A DNA stretch of 64,000 nt from Granulosicoccus sp. (lineage in GTDB: Bacteria > Pseudomonadota > Gammaproteobacteria > Granulosicoccales > Granulosicoccaceae). The position numbers and the translations under genes were made by a program. The stretch spans positions 1-64,000 of the forward strand of contig JALZUD010000012.1 in the NCBI GenBank assembly GCA_023301725.1, written 5' to 3'. Shown one piece after another: positions 1 through 9,600 of this stretch (within the stretch, counting starts at the first letter, position 1; every line of letters begins with the position of its first letter). The notes beneath the pieces were generated by a model, which worked only from the letters and a program-made list of their open reading frames with translations, was not told where the DNA came from and did not search any database.

Positions 1-1122
1 TACACACGGACACATCACCATGGCCGTAGGTGCCACTCTATTGATCCAGCAAGCATCATGGCCAGCACCTGATACGAGATCTCTATGGCTATAGCCAAGG
101 CGTGTGGCAGCGCTTCGCACAGCAGTAACGCAGTCTTGATCAAACTCCACGGGATCAAAGCCCCCAACCTGCTCTATTTCCAACCCTAGTCCCATCTCAC
201 TACAAATCTCTTTTGCACCATCACGCAGACGTGTTTCCATGTCAGTGATGATGTCTTTTTCAGGGTGCCTGAAGTCGATGGTGAAAACACACTTACCCGG
301 AATGATGTTGCGTGAATTTGGATAAACATTGCATTGTCCTATGGCACCCACCGCGTTAGGTTCATGACTCCAGGCAATGTCATCAACCAGTTGCGTGATT
401 TTTGCCATACCAAGCCCAGCATTAACACGCATAGGCATAGGTGTGGAACCTGTGTGGCTTTCTTTGCCCGTTAGCGTGACCTCTAACCAGTTCAGTCCCT
501 GACCGTGTGTGACGACACCAATGTCCTTTTTCTCTCGCTCAAGAATAGGTCCCTGTTCAATATGAAGCTCGAAGAAGGCTTTCATTTTTCGCGCACCTAC
601 TTTTTCCTCACCACGCCAACCTATGCGGTTCAATTCATCACCTAGCTTCAAACCTTCAGAATCTTCTCGATCGTAAGCCCAGTCTAACGAATGAATGCCA
701 GCGAATACACCTGATGACACCATAGCGGGTGCGAAGCGTGTGCCTTCCTCATTCGTCCAGTTAACAATCACAATGGGGTGCCGCGTTTTAATCTGCATAT
801 CGTTCAACTGGCGAACAATTTCCAAGCCTCCCAGCACACCGAGAACACCGTCGTACTTACCACCTGTAGGTTGCGTGTCCAGATGACTACCCACATAGAC
901 AGGCAGTGCAGCTGAGTCGGTCCCTTCGCGCCGAGCAAACATGTTGCCCAGTTCGTCAAGCCCCATGGTCATGCCAGCTTCTTCGCACCAGCGTTGGAAC
1001 AAGGCCCGGCCTTCGGCATCATCATCGGTGAGTGTTTGACGGTTGTTGCCACCTGCAATCCCGGGCCCGATCTTTGCCATTTCCATCAACGCATCCCACA
1101 ACCGCTCGCTGTTGATTTTCAT
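1..1122 (-). CDS. Zn-dependent N-carbamoyl-amino acid hydrolase / beta-ureidopropionase (3' end cut off)
   Basis: M20-family metallo-amidase that cleaves an N-carbamoyl group. With the neighbouring genes the likely substrates are N-carbamoyl-beta-alanine and its methyl analogue, the third step of reductive pyrimidine breakdown. The first 374 codons are open to the window edge; the family is usually about 410-420 residues, so roughly 40 are missing. Visible hallmarks are the N-terminus MKINSERLWDALMEMAKIG, a dimerisation-domain stretch around NVIPGKCVFTIDFRHPEKD, and the late signature SGAGHDACWI. The ATG at 1122 is the only good start; no strong ribosome binding site precedes it. It follows the aminotransferase gene on the same strand after 73 bases. 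Allantoate amidohydrolase or hydantoin-pathway carbamoylase are alternatives by family, but preTA next door favours pyrimidines. A dihydropyrimidinase gene is expected just outside the window. Confidence 0.87.
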   Translation of the reverse strand, partial: MKINSERLWDALMEMAKIGPGIAGGNNRQTLTDDDAEGRALFQRWCEEAGMTMGLDELGNMFARREGTDSAALPVYVGSHLDTQPTGGKYDGVLGVLGGLEIVRQLNDMQIKTRHPIVIVNWTNEEGTRFAPAMVSSGVFAGIHSLDWAYDREDSEGLKLGDELNRIGWRGEEKVGARKMKAFFELHIEQGPILEREKKDIGVVTHGQGLNWLEVTLTGKESHTGSTPMPMRVNAGLGMAKITQLVDDIAWSHEPNAVGAIGQCNVYPNSRNIIPGKCVFTIDFRHPEKDIITDMETRLRDGAKEICSEMGLGLEIEQVGGFDPVEFDQDCVTAVRSAATRLGYSHRDLVSGAGHDACWINRVAPTAMVMCPCV

Positions 1123-1195
1123 GTTGCTGTTTATGTTCAAGGATCGCCTCTCGTTTTTTGTGTAAGTAGCTTAAGTAAGTTGATTTACGATGATG

Positions 1196-2521
1196 TTAAT
1201 CCAACGAACGTAATACTGATTTAAGGCCGTCAAACAGCTCATCGATCTGCTGTTTAGTAATGATGAGTGGCGGCGACAATGCAATGATGTCACTGGTGGT
1301 GCGTATCAGCAAATTCTTGTCGAACGCTTTCAAAAAAGCATTGAAGGCACGCTGGGTAGGTTTACCCGCAATGGGTTCAAGTTCTATCGCACCAATAAGC
1401 CCGTAATTTCGAATATCAATAACGTGCGGTAGGTCTTTTAATGAATGTAAAGCGTCTTCCCAATAGTCGGCCAGTTCGGTTGTTCGCTCAAACAGGCCTT
1501 CTTCTTTGTAGGTCTCCAGAGCACCTAGTGCGGCTGCGCAGGCTATTGGATTGCCAGAATAGGTATAGCCATGGAAAAACTCAATGAGATGTTCTGGTCC
1601 GTTCATGAAGGCATCGTGGATGTCATCACGTACAAATACGGCACCCATTGGTATAACACCGCTTGTGAGGCCTTTGGCGGTAATTATGATATCGGGTATT
1701 ACACCAAACACATCGGATGAAAACGCACCACCTAGCCGTCCAAAGCCTGTAATGACTTCATCGAATATCAGCAAGATGCCGTGTTTATCACAGATAGTGC
1801 GTAAGCGTTTTAGGTACCCAACAGGCGGCATAAGCACACCGGTTGAACCTGCCATGGGTTCAACGATTACGGCGGCTATTGTGGATACATCGTGAAGTGC
1901 AACGATGCGTTCAAGCTCATCTGCCAGTTCAGCACCGTGAAGTGGTAGGCCGCGGCTGAACGCATTGCGCTCAATGTCATGGGTGTGCGGCAAGTGGTCT
2001 ACACCGGCAAGCAAAGTACCAAACATTTTACGGTTACTGACAATACCACCAACAGAGATACCACCAAAGTTTGAACCGTGGTAACCGCGCTCTCTGCCGA
2101 TCAACCGTGTTCGACTGCCCTCGCCTTTGATCCGGTGATACCCGAGAGCCATTTTCAGTGCGGTCTCAACAGATTCAGACCCTGAGTTGGTGAAAAACAC
2201 ATGATTCAATGTTGGCGGCGCAAGCTCTGCCAATGCTGTTGCCAACTCAAACACCTTAGGGTGACCCAGTTGGAACGCGGGCGCATAGTCCAGTTCTGCT
2301 ACCTGCTTCTGTACCGCTTCAACAATTTTTGGACGTGCATGACCTGCATTGCAACACCACAACCCTGCAGTTCCATCCAGAACCTGACGCCCATCGTCAG
2401 TGGTGTAGTACATATCTTTTGCTGCTACAAACATACGAGGTGTTTGTTTGAACTGCCTGTTGGCGGTATACGGCATCCAGAAAGCATCCAGATTATTGGG
2501 TCGCGAGACAGCTTCTGACAT
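1196..2521 (-). CDS. Class III omega-amino acid:pyruvate aminotransferase
   Basis: PLP-dependent class III aminotransferase, 441 residues, normal length. It would move the amino group of beta-alanine or 3-aminoisobutyrate, the ends of pyrimidine catabolism, to pyruvate and release malonate semialdehyde or its methyl form. Seen in the sequence: N-terminal DAFWMPYTANRQFK typical of beta-alanine:pyruvate transaminases, the cofactor phosphate region FTNSGSESVETALKMA, LIFDEVITGFGRLG with the PLP-ring aspartate, and the lysine in DIIITAKGLTSG that should form the Schiff base. It lies 73 bases ahead of the hydrolase gene and is divergent from the TetR gene across a 166-base promoter region. Exact amine donor is inferred from context only. 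Confidence 0.9.
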   Translation of the reverse strand: MSEAVSRPNNLDAFWMPYTANRQFKQTPRMFVAAKDMYYTTDDGRQVLDGTAGLWCCNAGHARPKIVEAVQKQVAELDYAPAFQLGHPKVFELATALAELAPPTLNHVFFTNSGSESVETALKMALGYHRIKGEGSRTRLIGRERGYHGSNFGGISVGGIVSNRKMFGTLLAGVDHLPHTHDIERNAFSRGLPLHGAELADELERIVALHDVSTIAAVIVEPMAGSTGVLMPPVGYLKRLRTICDKHGILLIFDEVITGFGRLGGAFSSDVFGVIPDIIITAKGLTSGVIPMGAVFVRDDIHDAFMNGPEHLIEFFHGYTYSGNPIACAAALGALETYKEEGLFERTTELADYWEDALHSLKDLPHVIDIRNYGLIGAIELEPIAGKPTQRAFNAFLKAFDKNLLIRTTSDIIALSPPLIITKQQIDELFDGLKSVLRSLD

Positions 2522-2596
2522 GATAAAACTCTCCTTACACTTTGTTATTAACTCAGCAGTTCAGATGAATATCACTACACGTTCATCTTTAATCAT

Positions 2597-2614
2597 GATC
2601 AGTATAAACTGATC
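2597..2614. promoter_or_regulatory. Palindrome in the divergent aminotransferase/tetR promoter region
   Basis: GATCAGTATAAACTGATC is a perfect 7-4-7 inverted repeat midway in the 166-base region between the two divergent genes. It is a plausible operator for the adjacent TetR regulator or another factor. It does not resemble the RutR consensus, so the assignment is open. Confidence 0.45.
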
Positions 2615-2687
2615 TTGTTATCAACTATTACACACTGGCTCAGTCAGACATAAAACAAAAGGCTTACAGTACTAACAATAGACAATA

Positions 2688-3317
2688 ATGACAAAACCTA
2701 AATTAGACAGTAAAAAGCCTGGTACCACCCGAATACAAGCGCAAAACCGGCAAATAATAATTGGCGCTGCGTTACAAATTTTTTCTGACCACGGTTATCG
2801 TGGTAGCACGGTTGCACAAATTGCTGATGCAGCCAATATGTCCAAAGCCAACCTGCTGTATTACTTTGAAAGTAAGCAAGATGTTTACTTGTCTGTGCTG
2901 GAATGTACCCTAACTGAATGGTTGCAACCTTTAACCCAGCTGAACCCCGAGGGCGACCCTGCTGAAGAGATCTGGACCTATGTAAAGGCAAAGCTGGCCA
3001 TGTCGAAATCAAACCCTGAAGCCTCCCGATTGTATGCCAACGAAATACTGCAAGGCGCGCCTATGATTGGCCACTTTCTGCAAACTGATCTGCGAGAGTT
3101 GCTTGATAATCGTTGCGCTATTATTCAGCGGTGGATCGATGAAGGTAGACTTAACGCTGTCTCGCCTTTGCACCTCATGTTTTTTATATGGGCAACCACT
3201 CAGCACTACGCAGATTTCAGCGCACAAACAGCCTTCTTGACCGATAATACCGAGACGCTGTTCGATGATGCTGAAAGCACGCTCAAAACCCTGTTGTTTA
3301 ATGGATTGATGAGTTAG
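2688..3317 (+). CDS. rutR: TetR-family regulator, RutR-like
   Basis: 209-residue transcription factor. The N-terminal helix-turn-helix covers about residues 20-65 (ALQIFSDHGYRGSTVAQIAD, then MSKANLLYYFESKQDVY). The C-terminal domain has the YcdC/RutR pattern: ASRLYANEILQGAPMIGHFL, then a conserved IQRWIDEGRL, then FFIWATTQHYADF. E. coli RutR senses uracil and thymine; the location inside a pyrimidine-degradation locus and a RutR-type box upstream of preT support the same role here. It is transcribed toward preA and the two genes end only 15 bases apart. ATG at 2688 places the usual basic tail before the HTH. Confidence 0.85.
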   Translation: MTKPKLDSKKPGTTRIQAQNRQIIIGAALQIFSDHGYRGSTVAQIADAANMSKANLLYYFESKQDVYLSVLECTLTEWLQPLTQLNPEGDPAEEIWTYVKAKLAMSKSNPEASRLYANEILQGAPMIGHFLQTDLRELLDNRCAIIQRWIDEGRLNAVSPLHLMFFIWATTQHYADFSAQTAFLTDNTETLFDDAESTLKTLLFNGLMS

Positions 3318-3337
3318 ACATTGCATTAGAGTCTAAC
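3313..3337. terminator. Hairpin shared by two convergent gene ends
   Basis: GTTAGAC (3313-3319) pairs perfectly with GTCTAAC (3331-3337) across an 11-base loop. The stem contains the TAG stop of rutR and the TAA stop of preA, so one symmetric structure could end both transcripts. There is no long T tract. Confidence 0.45.
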
Positions 3338-4631
3338 GGGATGCCATGGGGTTGTTCAGGTGAGTTGTCCAGTTCGCGTATTCGTTGTTGATAGGTAAAT
3401 TTGTTCTTGGATCCACCCCAGATGTCATTTGCTCCATGGATATACAATTTTCCACAGGGCAAACGCTGACGCACAAGTTACAACCAACGCACTCTTTGTC
3501 GATGACTTCATAGTGACGTTTGCCGTTCAACTCTTGTGTGATGGCTTGATGCGATGTGTCCTCACAGACCTCATGACAGCGTCCACACTGAATGCAACTA
3601 TCTTGGTTAATTGACGCCTTCGTGATGTAATTTAAATTCAGATACTGCCAGTCGGTCACATTCGGTGTGGCTTTACCGATGATGCTATCGAGATTGGCAT
3701 GTCCTTGTTCGTCCATCCAGTGTTCAAGTCCCGAGATCATTTCCTGAACCACTTTAAAACCATAGGTCATGGCGGCAGTGCAGACCTGTACATTACCAGC
3801 ACCTAATGCCATGAACTCGGCTGCATCTCTCCAGGTTGTTATCCCACCAATACCAGATATGGGCAGATTGGCAGTCTCTTTATCGCGCGCGATTTCAGCT
3901 ACCATATTCAACGCAATAGGTTTCACCGCTGGACCACAATAACCACCGTGTGAACCTTTGCCGTCAATTGAGGGCTCAGGGGACATGGTGTCAAGGTTGA
4001 CACTAACAATTGAACTGACTGTGTTGATTAACGAGACCGCATCTGCCCCACCTGCTAATGCAGCGCGTGCTGGATAGCGAATGTCCGAAATATTGGGCGT
4101 TAGCTTGACAATAACAGCCATGTCTGTGGCTTCCTTACACCAGCGCGTTACCATCTCGATGTACTCGGGAACCTGCCCAACTGATGCGCCCATGCCCCGC
4201 TCTGACATACCGTGAGGGCAACCAAAATTCAACTCAATTCCATCTGCGCCGGTATCGTTAACGCGCTTGAGAATATCCTTCCAGTTTTTCTCTTCGCAAG
4301 GCACCATCAGTGACACAATCATCGCTCGGTCTGGCCAGTCACGTTTCACTTGTTTGATTTCGGCCAAATTGACTTCCAGCGATCTGTCAGAGATCAATTC
4401 AATGTTATTGAGTCCGATTAATCGCCGATCAGCTGAATACACAGCACCGTAGCGAGGGCCATTAACATTTACCACATGTGGGTTTTCACCCAGTGTTTTC
4501 CACACCACGCCGCCCCAACCCGCTTCAAAGGCACGCACCACGTTATAGGCTTTGTCTGTTGGTGGCGCTGAGGCCAACCAAAACGGATTGGGTGATTTAA
4601 TTCCGATAAATTCGCTACTTAAGTCGGCCAT
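3333..4631 (-). CDS. preA: NAD-dependent dihydropyrimidine dehydrogenase subunit PreA
   Basis: Catalytic FMN subunit (432 residues) that with PreT reduces uracil and thymine to the dihydropyrimidines with NADH. The dihydroorotate-dehydrogenase-like barrel occupies about residues 1-310 (start LSSEFIGIKSPNPFWLASAP, core ELNFGCPHGMSERGMG, phosphate loop ISGIGGITTWRDAAEFMALG). Two [4Fe-4S] ferredoxin motifs follow at the C-terminus: CIQCGRCHEVCE and CVGCNLCVSVCPVENC. Aligned by eye, the position of the proton-donor cysteine of mammalian DPD (GLACGQ) is GASVGQ here, which by memory is usual in bacterial PreA. preT ends 104 bases upstream on the same strand. Confidence 0.94.
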   Translation of the reverse strand: MADLSSEFIGIKSPNPFWLASAPPTDKAYNVVRAFEAGWGGVVWKTLGENPHVVNVNGPRYGAVYSADRRLIGLNNIELISDRSLEVNLAEIKQVKRDWPDRAMIVSLMVPCEEKNWKDILKRVNDTGADGIELNFGCPHGMSERGMGASVGQVPEYIEMVTRWCKEATDMAVIVKLTPNISDIRYPARAALAGGADAVSLINTVSSIVSVNLDTMSPEPSIDGKGSHGGYCGPAVKPIALNMVAEIARDKETANLPISGIGGITTWRDAAEFMALGAGNVQVCTAAMTYGFKVVQEMISGLEHWMDEQGHANLDSIIGKATPNVTDWQYLNLNYITKASINQDSCIQCGRCHEVCEDTSHQAITQELNGKRHYEVIDKECVGCNLCVSVCPVENCISMEQMTSGVDPRTNLPINNEYANWTTHLNNPMASR

Positions 4632-4735
4632 TCAATTCTCCAATGCCATGCTCACAGCAGACAGTTCATGTGCGCAAGCTGTTGACGTGAAATTTGTTAA
4701 TCGCTGCTGATTTTGTTCATTAATCACGCGGAACA

Positions 4736-6049
4736 TCAAAGCGATAATTGCTGATGAATAGACTCAGCAGCTAGTTTGCCGTCTTGTACCGCCCATACTG
4801 TGAGATCATCGCCAGCATCTATACAGTCTCCTCCAGCCCAGATTTTTTCATGACTGGTTTTGCGGTTATCGTCAACGTGTAAACGGCGATTGTTCATGTC
4901 AAGGCCAAAGGCCTGCGCAGCTGTTGCATCAAATGTTTGACCGATAGCCATCAGCACTTGATCAGCTTTAATGATTATTTTTTCACCGGTTCCCGTCAAA
5001 CTGCCAGTGGCTTGCGTAGTGAATTCAAACTCAACACCTGCCACTGCACCATTGTCCTCAATAATCTTTACCGGGCTCACTTGAGTTTTTAGGGTCACGC
5101 CATGGGTTTGAGCCAGTTGTTGTTCGTACACACTGGCATTCATCTGTTGTTGTGAGCGCCGGTAAGCTACGGTCACATCTTCTGCGCCAAGCATACGAGC
5201 TTGCACTGCAGCATCAATGGCTGTCATACCACCACCAATGACGACAACTCGACGCCCAACTGCGATAGAGGCGTAATCTTTTGCTTGTCGTAGTTGCGAA
5301 ATAAACTGTACCGCATCACTAACGCCCTTGAGCTCACTTCCCTCAATCGTTGCGCTGTTAACGCCGTCAAGCCCTATGCCAATAAACACAGCATCGTGTT
5401 GATCTATGACGTCCTGCAGGGCTAGGTTGTTGCCAAGCCTTACCCCATTGTTAATCACGATGCCACCAACATCAAGAATGAACTGAACCTCTTTTTGTGC
5501 AAAATCATCGATAGTTTTGTAACTGGCAATACCGTATTCGTTCAAACCACCTGATTTTTCACGTGCATCCATGATGACTACATCGTGACCATATAGAGCT
5601 AACCGGTGAGCACAGGCAAGTCCAGCCGGGCCCGCACCAATAACCGCAATTTTTTTACCGCTTGCACTCTGACGTTTGTAGGGGTGCGAGTCGCTAGCTT
5701 GCATTAGGTAATCCGTGGAGTAGCGTTGCAATGCGCCTATTTTTACCGGCTTGCCTTCAGCTTCCTGACGCACACAAGCTTGCTCGCACAGGGTTTCTGT
5801 TGGGCAAACACGTGCGCACATGCCACCAAGAATATTTTCATTGAAAATGGTTTTACCTGAAACCGCCGGAGTGCCTGTCTGAATTTGCCTTATGAATAGG
5901 GGTATATCGATACCCGTAGGACAAGCAGTAACGCAAGGAGCGTCATAACAAAAGTAGCATCTATCAGCTTCTACCGAAGCTTCGTGCGTATTTAAAGGCG
6001 GATGGATATCTGACTCCAATCCTGCAAAAGGACGATCTAGCTGCCGCAT
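4736..6049 (-). CDS. preT: NAD-dependent dihydropyrimidine dehydrogenase subunit PreT
   Basis: Electron-input subunit, 437 residues, related to the small subunit of glutamate synthase. Order of parts: N-terminal double Fe-S region (CYFCYDAPCVTACPTGIDIP, then GGMCARVCPTETLCEQACVR), a FAD-binding Rossmann motif VIGAGPAGLACAHRLA, and an NAD(P)H Rossmann motif VVVIGGGMTAIDAAVQ; the C-terminal IWAGGDC closes the FAD site. It takes electrons from NADH and passes them through Fe-S centres to PreA. First gene of preT-preA; a RutR-type box lies 43 bases before the start codon. Confidence 0.94.
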   Translation of the reverse strand: MRQLDRPFAGLESDIHPPLNTHEASVEADRCYFCYDAPCVTACPTGIDIPLFIRQIQTGTPAVSGKTIFNENILGGMCARVCPTETLCEQACVRQEAEGKPVKIGALQRYSTDYLMQASDSHPYKRQSASGKKIAVIGAGPAGLACAHRLALYGHDVVIMDAREKSGGLNEYGIASYKTIDDFAQKEVQFILDVGGIVINNGVRLGNNLALQDVIDQHDAVFIGIGLDGVNSATIEGSELKGVSDAVQFISQLRQAKDYASIAVGRRVVVIGGGMTAIDAAVQARMLGAEDVTVAYRRSQQQMNASVYEQQLAQTHGVTLKTQVSPVKIIEDNGAVAGVEFEFTTQATGSLTGTGEKIIIKADQVLMAIGQTFDATAAQAFGLDMNNRRLHVDDNRKTSHEKIWAGGDCIDAGDDLTVWAVQDGKLAAESIHQQLSL

Positions 6050-6091
6050 AAAACCCTCTCCTCAGTAAACCTATTCTGATTTAAGCAATTT

Positions 6092-6107
6092 TTATCCAAA
6101 TGGTCAA
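6092..6107 (-). promoter_or_regulatory. RutR-type operator upstream of preT
   Basis: Read on the minus strand the site is TTGACCATTTGGATAA. Against the published RutR consensus TTGACCANNTGGTCAA it matches 12 of the 14 specified positions, with a perfect left half-site. It sits 43-58 bases before the preT start codon, where a repressor could block transcription. Confidence 0.6.
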
Positions 6108-6147
6108 ATTATATTTTCTATACTGATTAACCTCACTAGGGTTTACA

Positions 6148-6342
6148 TCATTGATTAGGATTCTTTTCGCAATAGCGACGTAGTTGCTGCACAAGATCAG
6201 CTACGGCGGGGCTCTCCCACTCGTCCCTACGCTTAACGATACCGGCATTACGTGTGGGCAGAATGTGGTCGACATCAACGACAGCAATCCTCCCTGACTG
6301 AAGTTGTTTCAACGAGGATCTCACAACAAACGTCAATGTATC
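6148..6342 (-). pseudogene. C-terminal remnant of a LysR-family regulator
   Basis: An open stretch of about 64 codons reads like the last part of a LysR effector-binding domain: LKQLQSGRIAVVDVD, then AGIVKRRDEWESPAVADLVQQLRRYC, close to the family ending. An in-frame stop lies immediately upstream and no DNA-binding domain is found, so this is a relic and not a small gene. It abuts, in opposite orientation, the sulfatase fragment, which points to a rearrangement scar. Identification is from pattern recognition only. Confidence 0.5.
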
Positions 6343-6440
6343 TCAGTGACCACGACGGCGAACTTTATAATATGGATATGGACATAGACCCAGACCCAGA
6401 CGAATTGATTAACCTCTATCACGATCCGGCTCACCAATAG
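6336..6440 (+). pseudogene. C-terminal remnant of a sulfatase
   Basis: The reading YLSDHDGELYNMDMDIDPDP followed by DELINLYHDPAHQ and a stop is very like the tail of type I sulfatases, where GELYDLENDPDE(x)NL(x)DDPA is common. A small internal duplication (DMDIDPDPD) is visible. Nothing upstream resembles a sulfatase catalytic domain: the sequence changes at about 6340 into the LysR relic on the other strand. Probably a truncated gene end. Confidence 0.45.
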
Positions 6441-6478
6441 CGTATTCTTCAATAATGGATCTCAACGTATGCACCTGA

Positions 6479-6628
6479 TTGATACACGAGTTGCATGATG
6501 CCATGCTTGTCACTTCTCTTGAGCTACACCAGACGCTCCTTAAAGGCCTATCGTACGATGACTCAGCCGAGTTTGCGCAACTGTTGACAACTGTTGGTAA
6601 CAAATTCAATGAGCTACCAACGAACTAG
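6479..6628 (+). pseudogene. C-terminal remnant of a MarR-family regulator
   Basis: After an in-frame stop, 49 codons read LIHELHDAMLVTSLELHQTL then LKGLSYDDSAEFAQLLTTVG and end at TAG 6626-6628. This fits the last dimerisation helices of MarR proteins (ELHDALL..., H..LL.GLS.ED...L..LL..). No winged-helix part remains. It ends 33 bases before the dehalogenase gene in the same orientation, so it may be the decayed local regulator of that gene. Confidence 0.5.
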
Positions 6629-6661
6629 TCGATTTCTAATTCAGTAACTGAGGGTACACAG

Positions 6662-9600
6662 GTGACAATTCGCCTTTTCTCCGACAAAAAACGCCCCGTG
6701 CATTTGGGCTCGTATCCTACAGAGCGGCTGGCACGTGTTAATTCTGGGCCTTGTTTAGATAATTGTCCGCCGTTCAAGCCGCTCAGTTTTCATCTACCTG
6801 AGATGCCCAATTCGATTATCAATGCGATGGGAGAGCATCAAGCAATGCTTGACGCTATTCGTGATGGACTGGTGAACAAGGCTGTTGCAGATTGCCCTAG
6901 TGATTTGCAGAACAGGTCTGAGCATTTAAAAGCCTTCGGATATTATGTTGATGCCTCTATTGTGGGTGTTTGCCAGTTGCCGCAGAGTGCTTTACTAAAG
7001 TCGCCGGCAGTCAACCCTGACATCGAACATCTAGCTGAAGATCTGCGTACTCGCCAAACTAAAACTCTGGCGTCTGGCATCGATATGATCATGGCTGACC
7101 TAAGGGACTCCATGAACGCCCCTCCTACCTCTATTGGTGGGCACACGCATGCCATAGTCTTCCTCTACGAGTACCCACGCGATCCTGAGCCTGGAGAAAT
7201 GGGAGTAGATTGGATCGTTGACTCACAAGCCCATCGAGCCTGCTTGTTAGCCTCTGAAGCGGCTGTAGTGATTGCCAATTACGTGCGCTTGTTAGGTTTT
7301 GATGCACGAGCTCACACCAGCACCTCTAGCGATGTTGACCTCAACCTATTGGCGGTGGCCGCAGGCTTGGCAACAGTGGAAGCAGGCTTGCTTCAGAACC
7401 CCTATGTGGGTAAACGCTTCGGCTTGAGTGTGGTGACGACGACCTTTGAACTGGCAGCCGACCGACCACTTGCAGCCAGTGATCAGCAACCTCGTGCACG
7501 CACTCACGGGCTGGCATGGAAACTTGGAAAAGGCTTTGCCAAGAATGCGTTTAACCAGACACGCTATGCTAAACGGCGCTATATGGACGGCGAACAGCCG
7601 TTCGAGAAGCTGAAACGTTCGGATAAACCCACAACGTTTATTGACGAAGACAGAGTGGCGCGTGTTCCAAAGCGCACAGATATGTTTGCCCGTGCGCAGT
7701 TTGGCGATATGGGAAAAACGCTGCAGGACAATGCCAAGGGTGGCCACTATGCCCGCAAGGCCGCGCCATCGATGGCGCAGCGCAGAGCACTGGGCGCCTT
7801 TGTCCTGTTGCAAGATGGCGAGCCGAATGAAAAACGCACAGAACTAGACCCTCAACAAGCCAGTAATTTGATAAAGGCCAGTAGCTACTTTTTGGGAGCA
7901 GACGCTGTAGGAATATCTCGTTGCCCCGATTGGACTTGGTACTCTCACGACGCCACGGGGGCGGTGCTTGAGCCACCGCATGACCAGGCCATTTCGATGA
8001 TCGTTGATCAGGGTTTTAGCACCATGGACGGCTCGTCTGGCGATGATTGGATCGCTGTCTCGCAATCGATGCGTGCGTATCTTAGGTTTTCGCTATTAGG
8101 CGGTGTGATCGCAAAACAATTGCGCAATCTTGGCTACAGCGCTAAAGCTCACTCCGTACTGGATGGCGATGTACTGCAGCCACCGCTACTTCTGCTCAGC
8201 GGTATGGGCGAAGTGTCACGGATCGGTGAAGTCATCCTCAACCCGTTCCTAGGGCCTCGGCTCAAATCTGGAGTTGTTACAACAAATCTGCCCATGGCGC
8301 ACGACCAACCTATAGATTTTGGCCTGCAAACCTTCTGCGAGAGCTGTAATAAATGCGCGCGGGAGTGTCCTGCAGGTGCAATTACCGCGGGTCCAAAATT
8401 GATGTTCAACGGCTATGAGATATGGAAATCCGATAGCCAAAAATGCACCAGCTATCGTGTTGCTCAACCTGGCGGCGCCATGTGTGGCCGCTGTATGAAA
8501 ACATGCCCTTGGAATTTAGAGGGGCTATTTGCCGAGGAACCCTTCCGTTGGGCAGCGATGAATATTCCAAAGGCTGCTCCACTATTAGCCAAGCTCGACG
8601 ACATGGTGGATAACGGCAGTTTAAACCCTGTAAAAAAGTGGTGGTGGGATTTAGAAATTCAGGCGGACGGTGCCTACCGACCAACCGATAAAATGGTAAA
8701 TACCCGTACTTTACAAAAAGATTTGCACCTCAAATACGAAGATCAAACGTTGGCTGTTTATCCGGCCAACTTGGCACCGCATCCGTACCCTTACCCATTT
8801 CCTATGGATCGTGAAAAGGGCATTGAAGCTTATCAGGCGATGATCACTGCCGAGCAGTATCAGTTGCGACTAGCCAATGGGGATACCGAAAACTTGGCGC
8901 ATAAAGTCAGAGATGACATGGCTAGTCCTGTCATTCAAGTCGTGCTTAGTAAAGCCGAATCTATGACAGCTGATGTGCACAAGTACGAGTTTCGGACTGT
9001 CAACGGCGAGCTACTCCCTGAATGGAGTGCGGGTGCACATTTGGATATCGTAGTGGCCCCTGAATTTTTACGTCAGTACTCGATGAGTGGCGATCCTGCA
9101 GACCGTTCTGTTTATCAGATTGGCGTATTGCGTGAAGACGAAGGACGGGGTGGTTCGCTGTTGATACATCGTATATTCAGCGAAGGTCGCACACTCTTTA
9201 TCTCCAAGCCAATCAATCATTTTCCAGTGTATGAAGAAGCGAGCTATAGTTTCTTGATGGGAGGAGGCATAGGCATCACGCCAATGATCGCCATGGCACA
9301 TCGTCTACACACCTTAGGCAAACCCTTCGAATTGCATTACTCTGGCCGCTCTCGCAGTACGATGGCTTATCTGGAAGATTTGGGCAGTTTTGCCTGGGCC
9401 GACCGAGTTCACTATCACGTCACTGATGAAGATAGTCGTGCTGATATTAATGCAATTTTGACACAATGCATGGAAGGAACGCATGTCTACACCTGCGGTG
9501 CAGAACGATACATGAACTCAGTTATGCAAGCAGCGACGCGCGCTGGGGTTCCCGAGGACTTGCGCCATTTGGAATACTTCTCGGTCCCTGAAGCACCCGA

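Noticed and set aside
1584..1895. 103-codon open frame on the plus strand inside the aminotransferase gene
   Set aside because: Mirror of a conserved class III aminotransferase; composition is that of antisense reading.
7346..7976. Long open frames on the minus strand inside rdhA (155 and 112 codons)
   Set aside because: They lie antisense to a well-supported domain protein with intact motifs, and their translations show no domain features.
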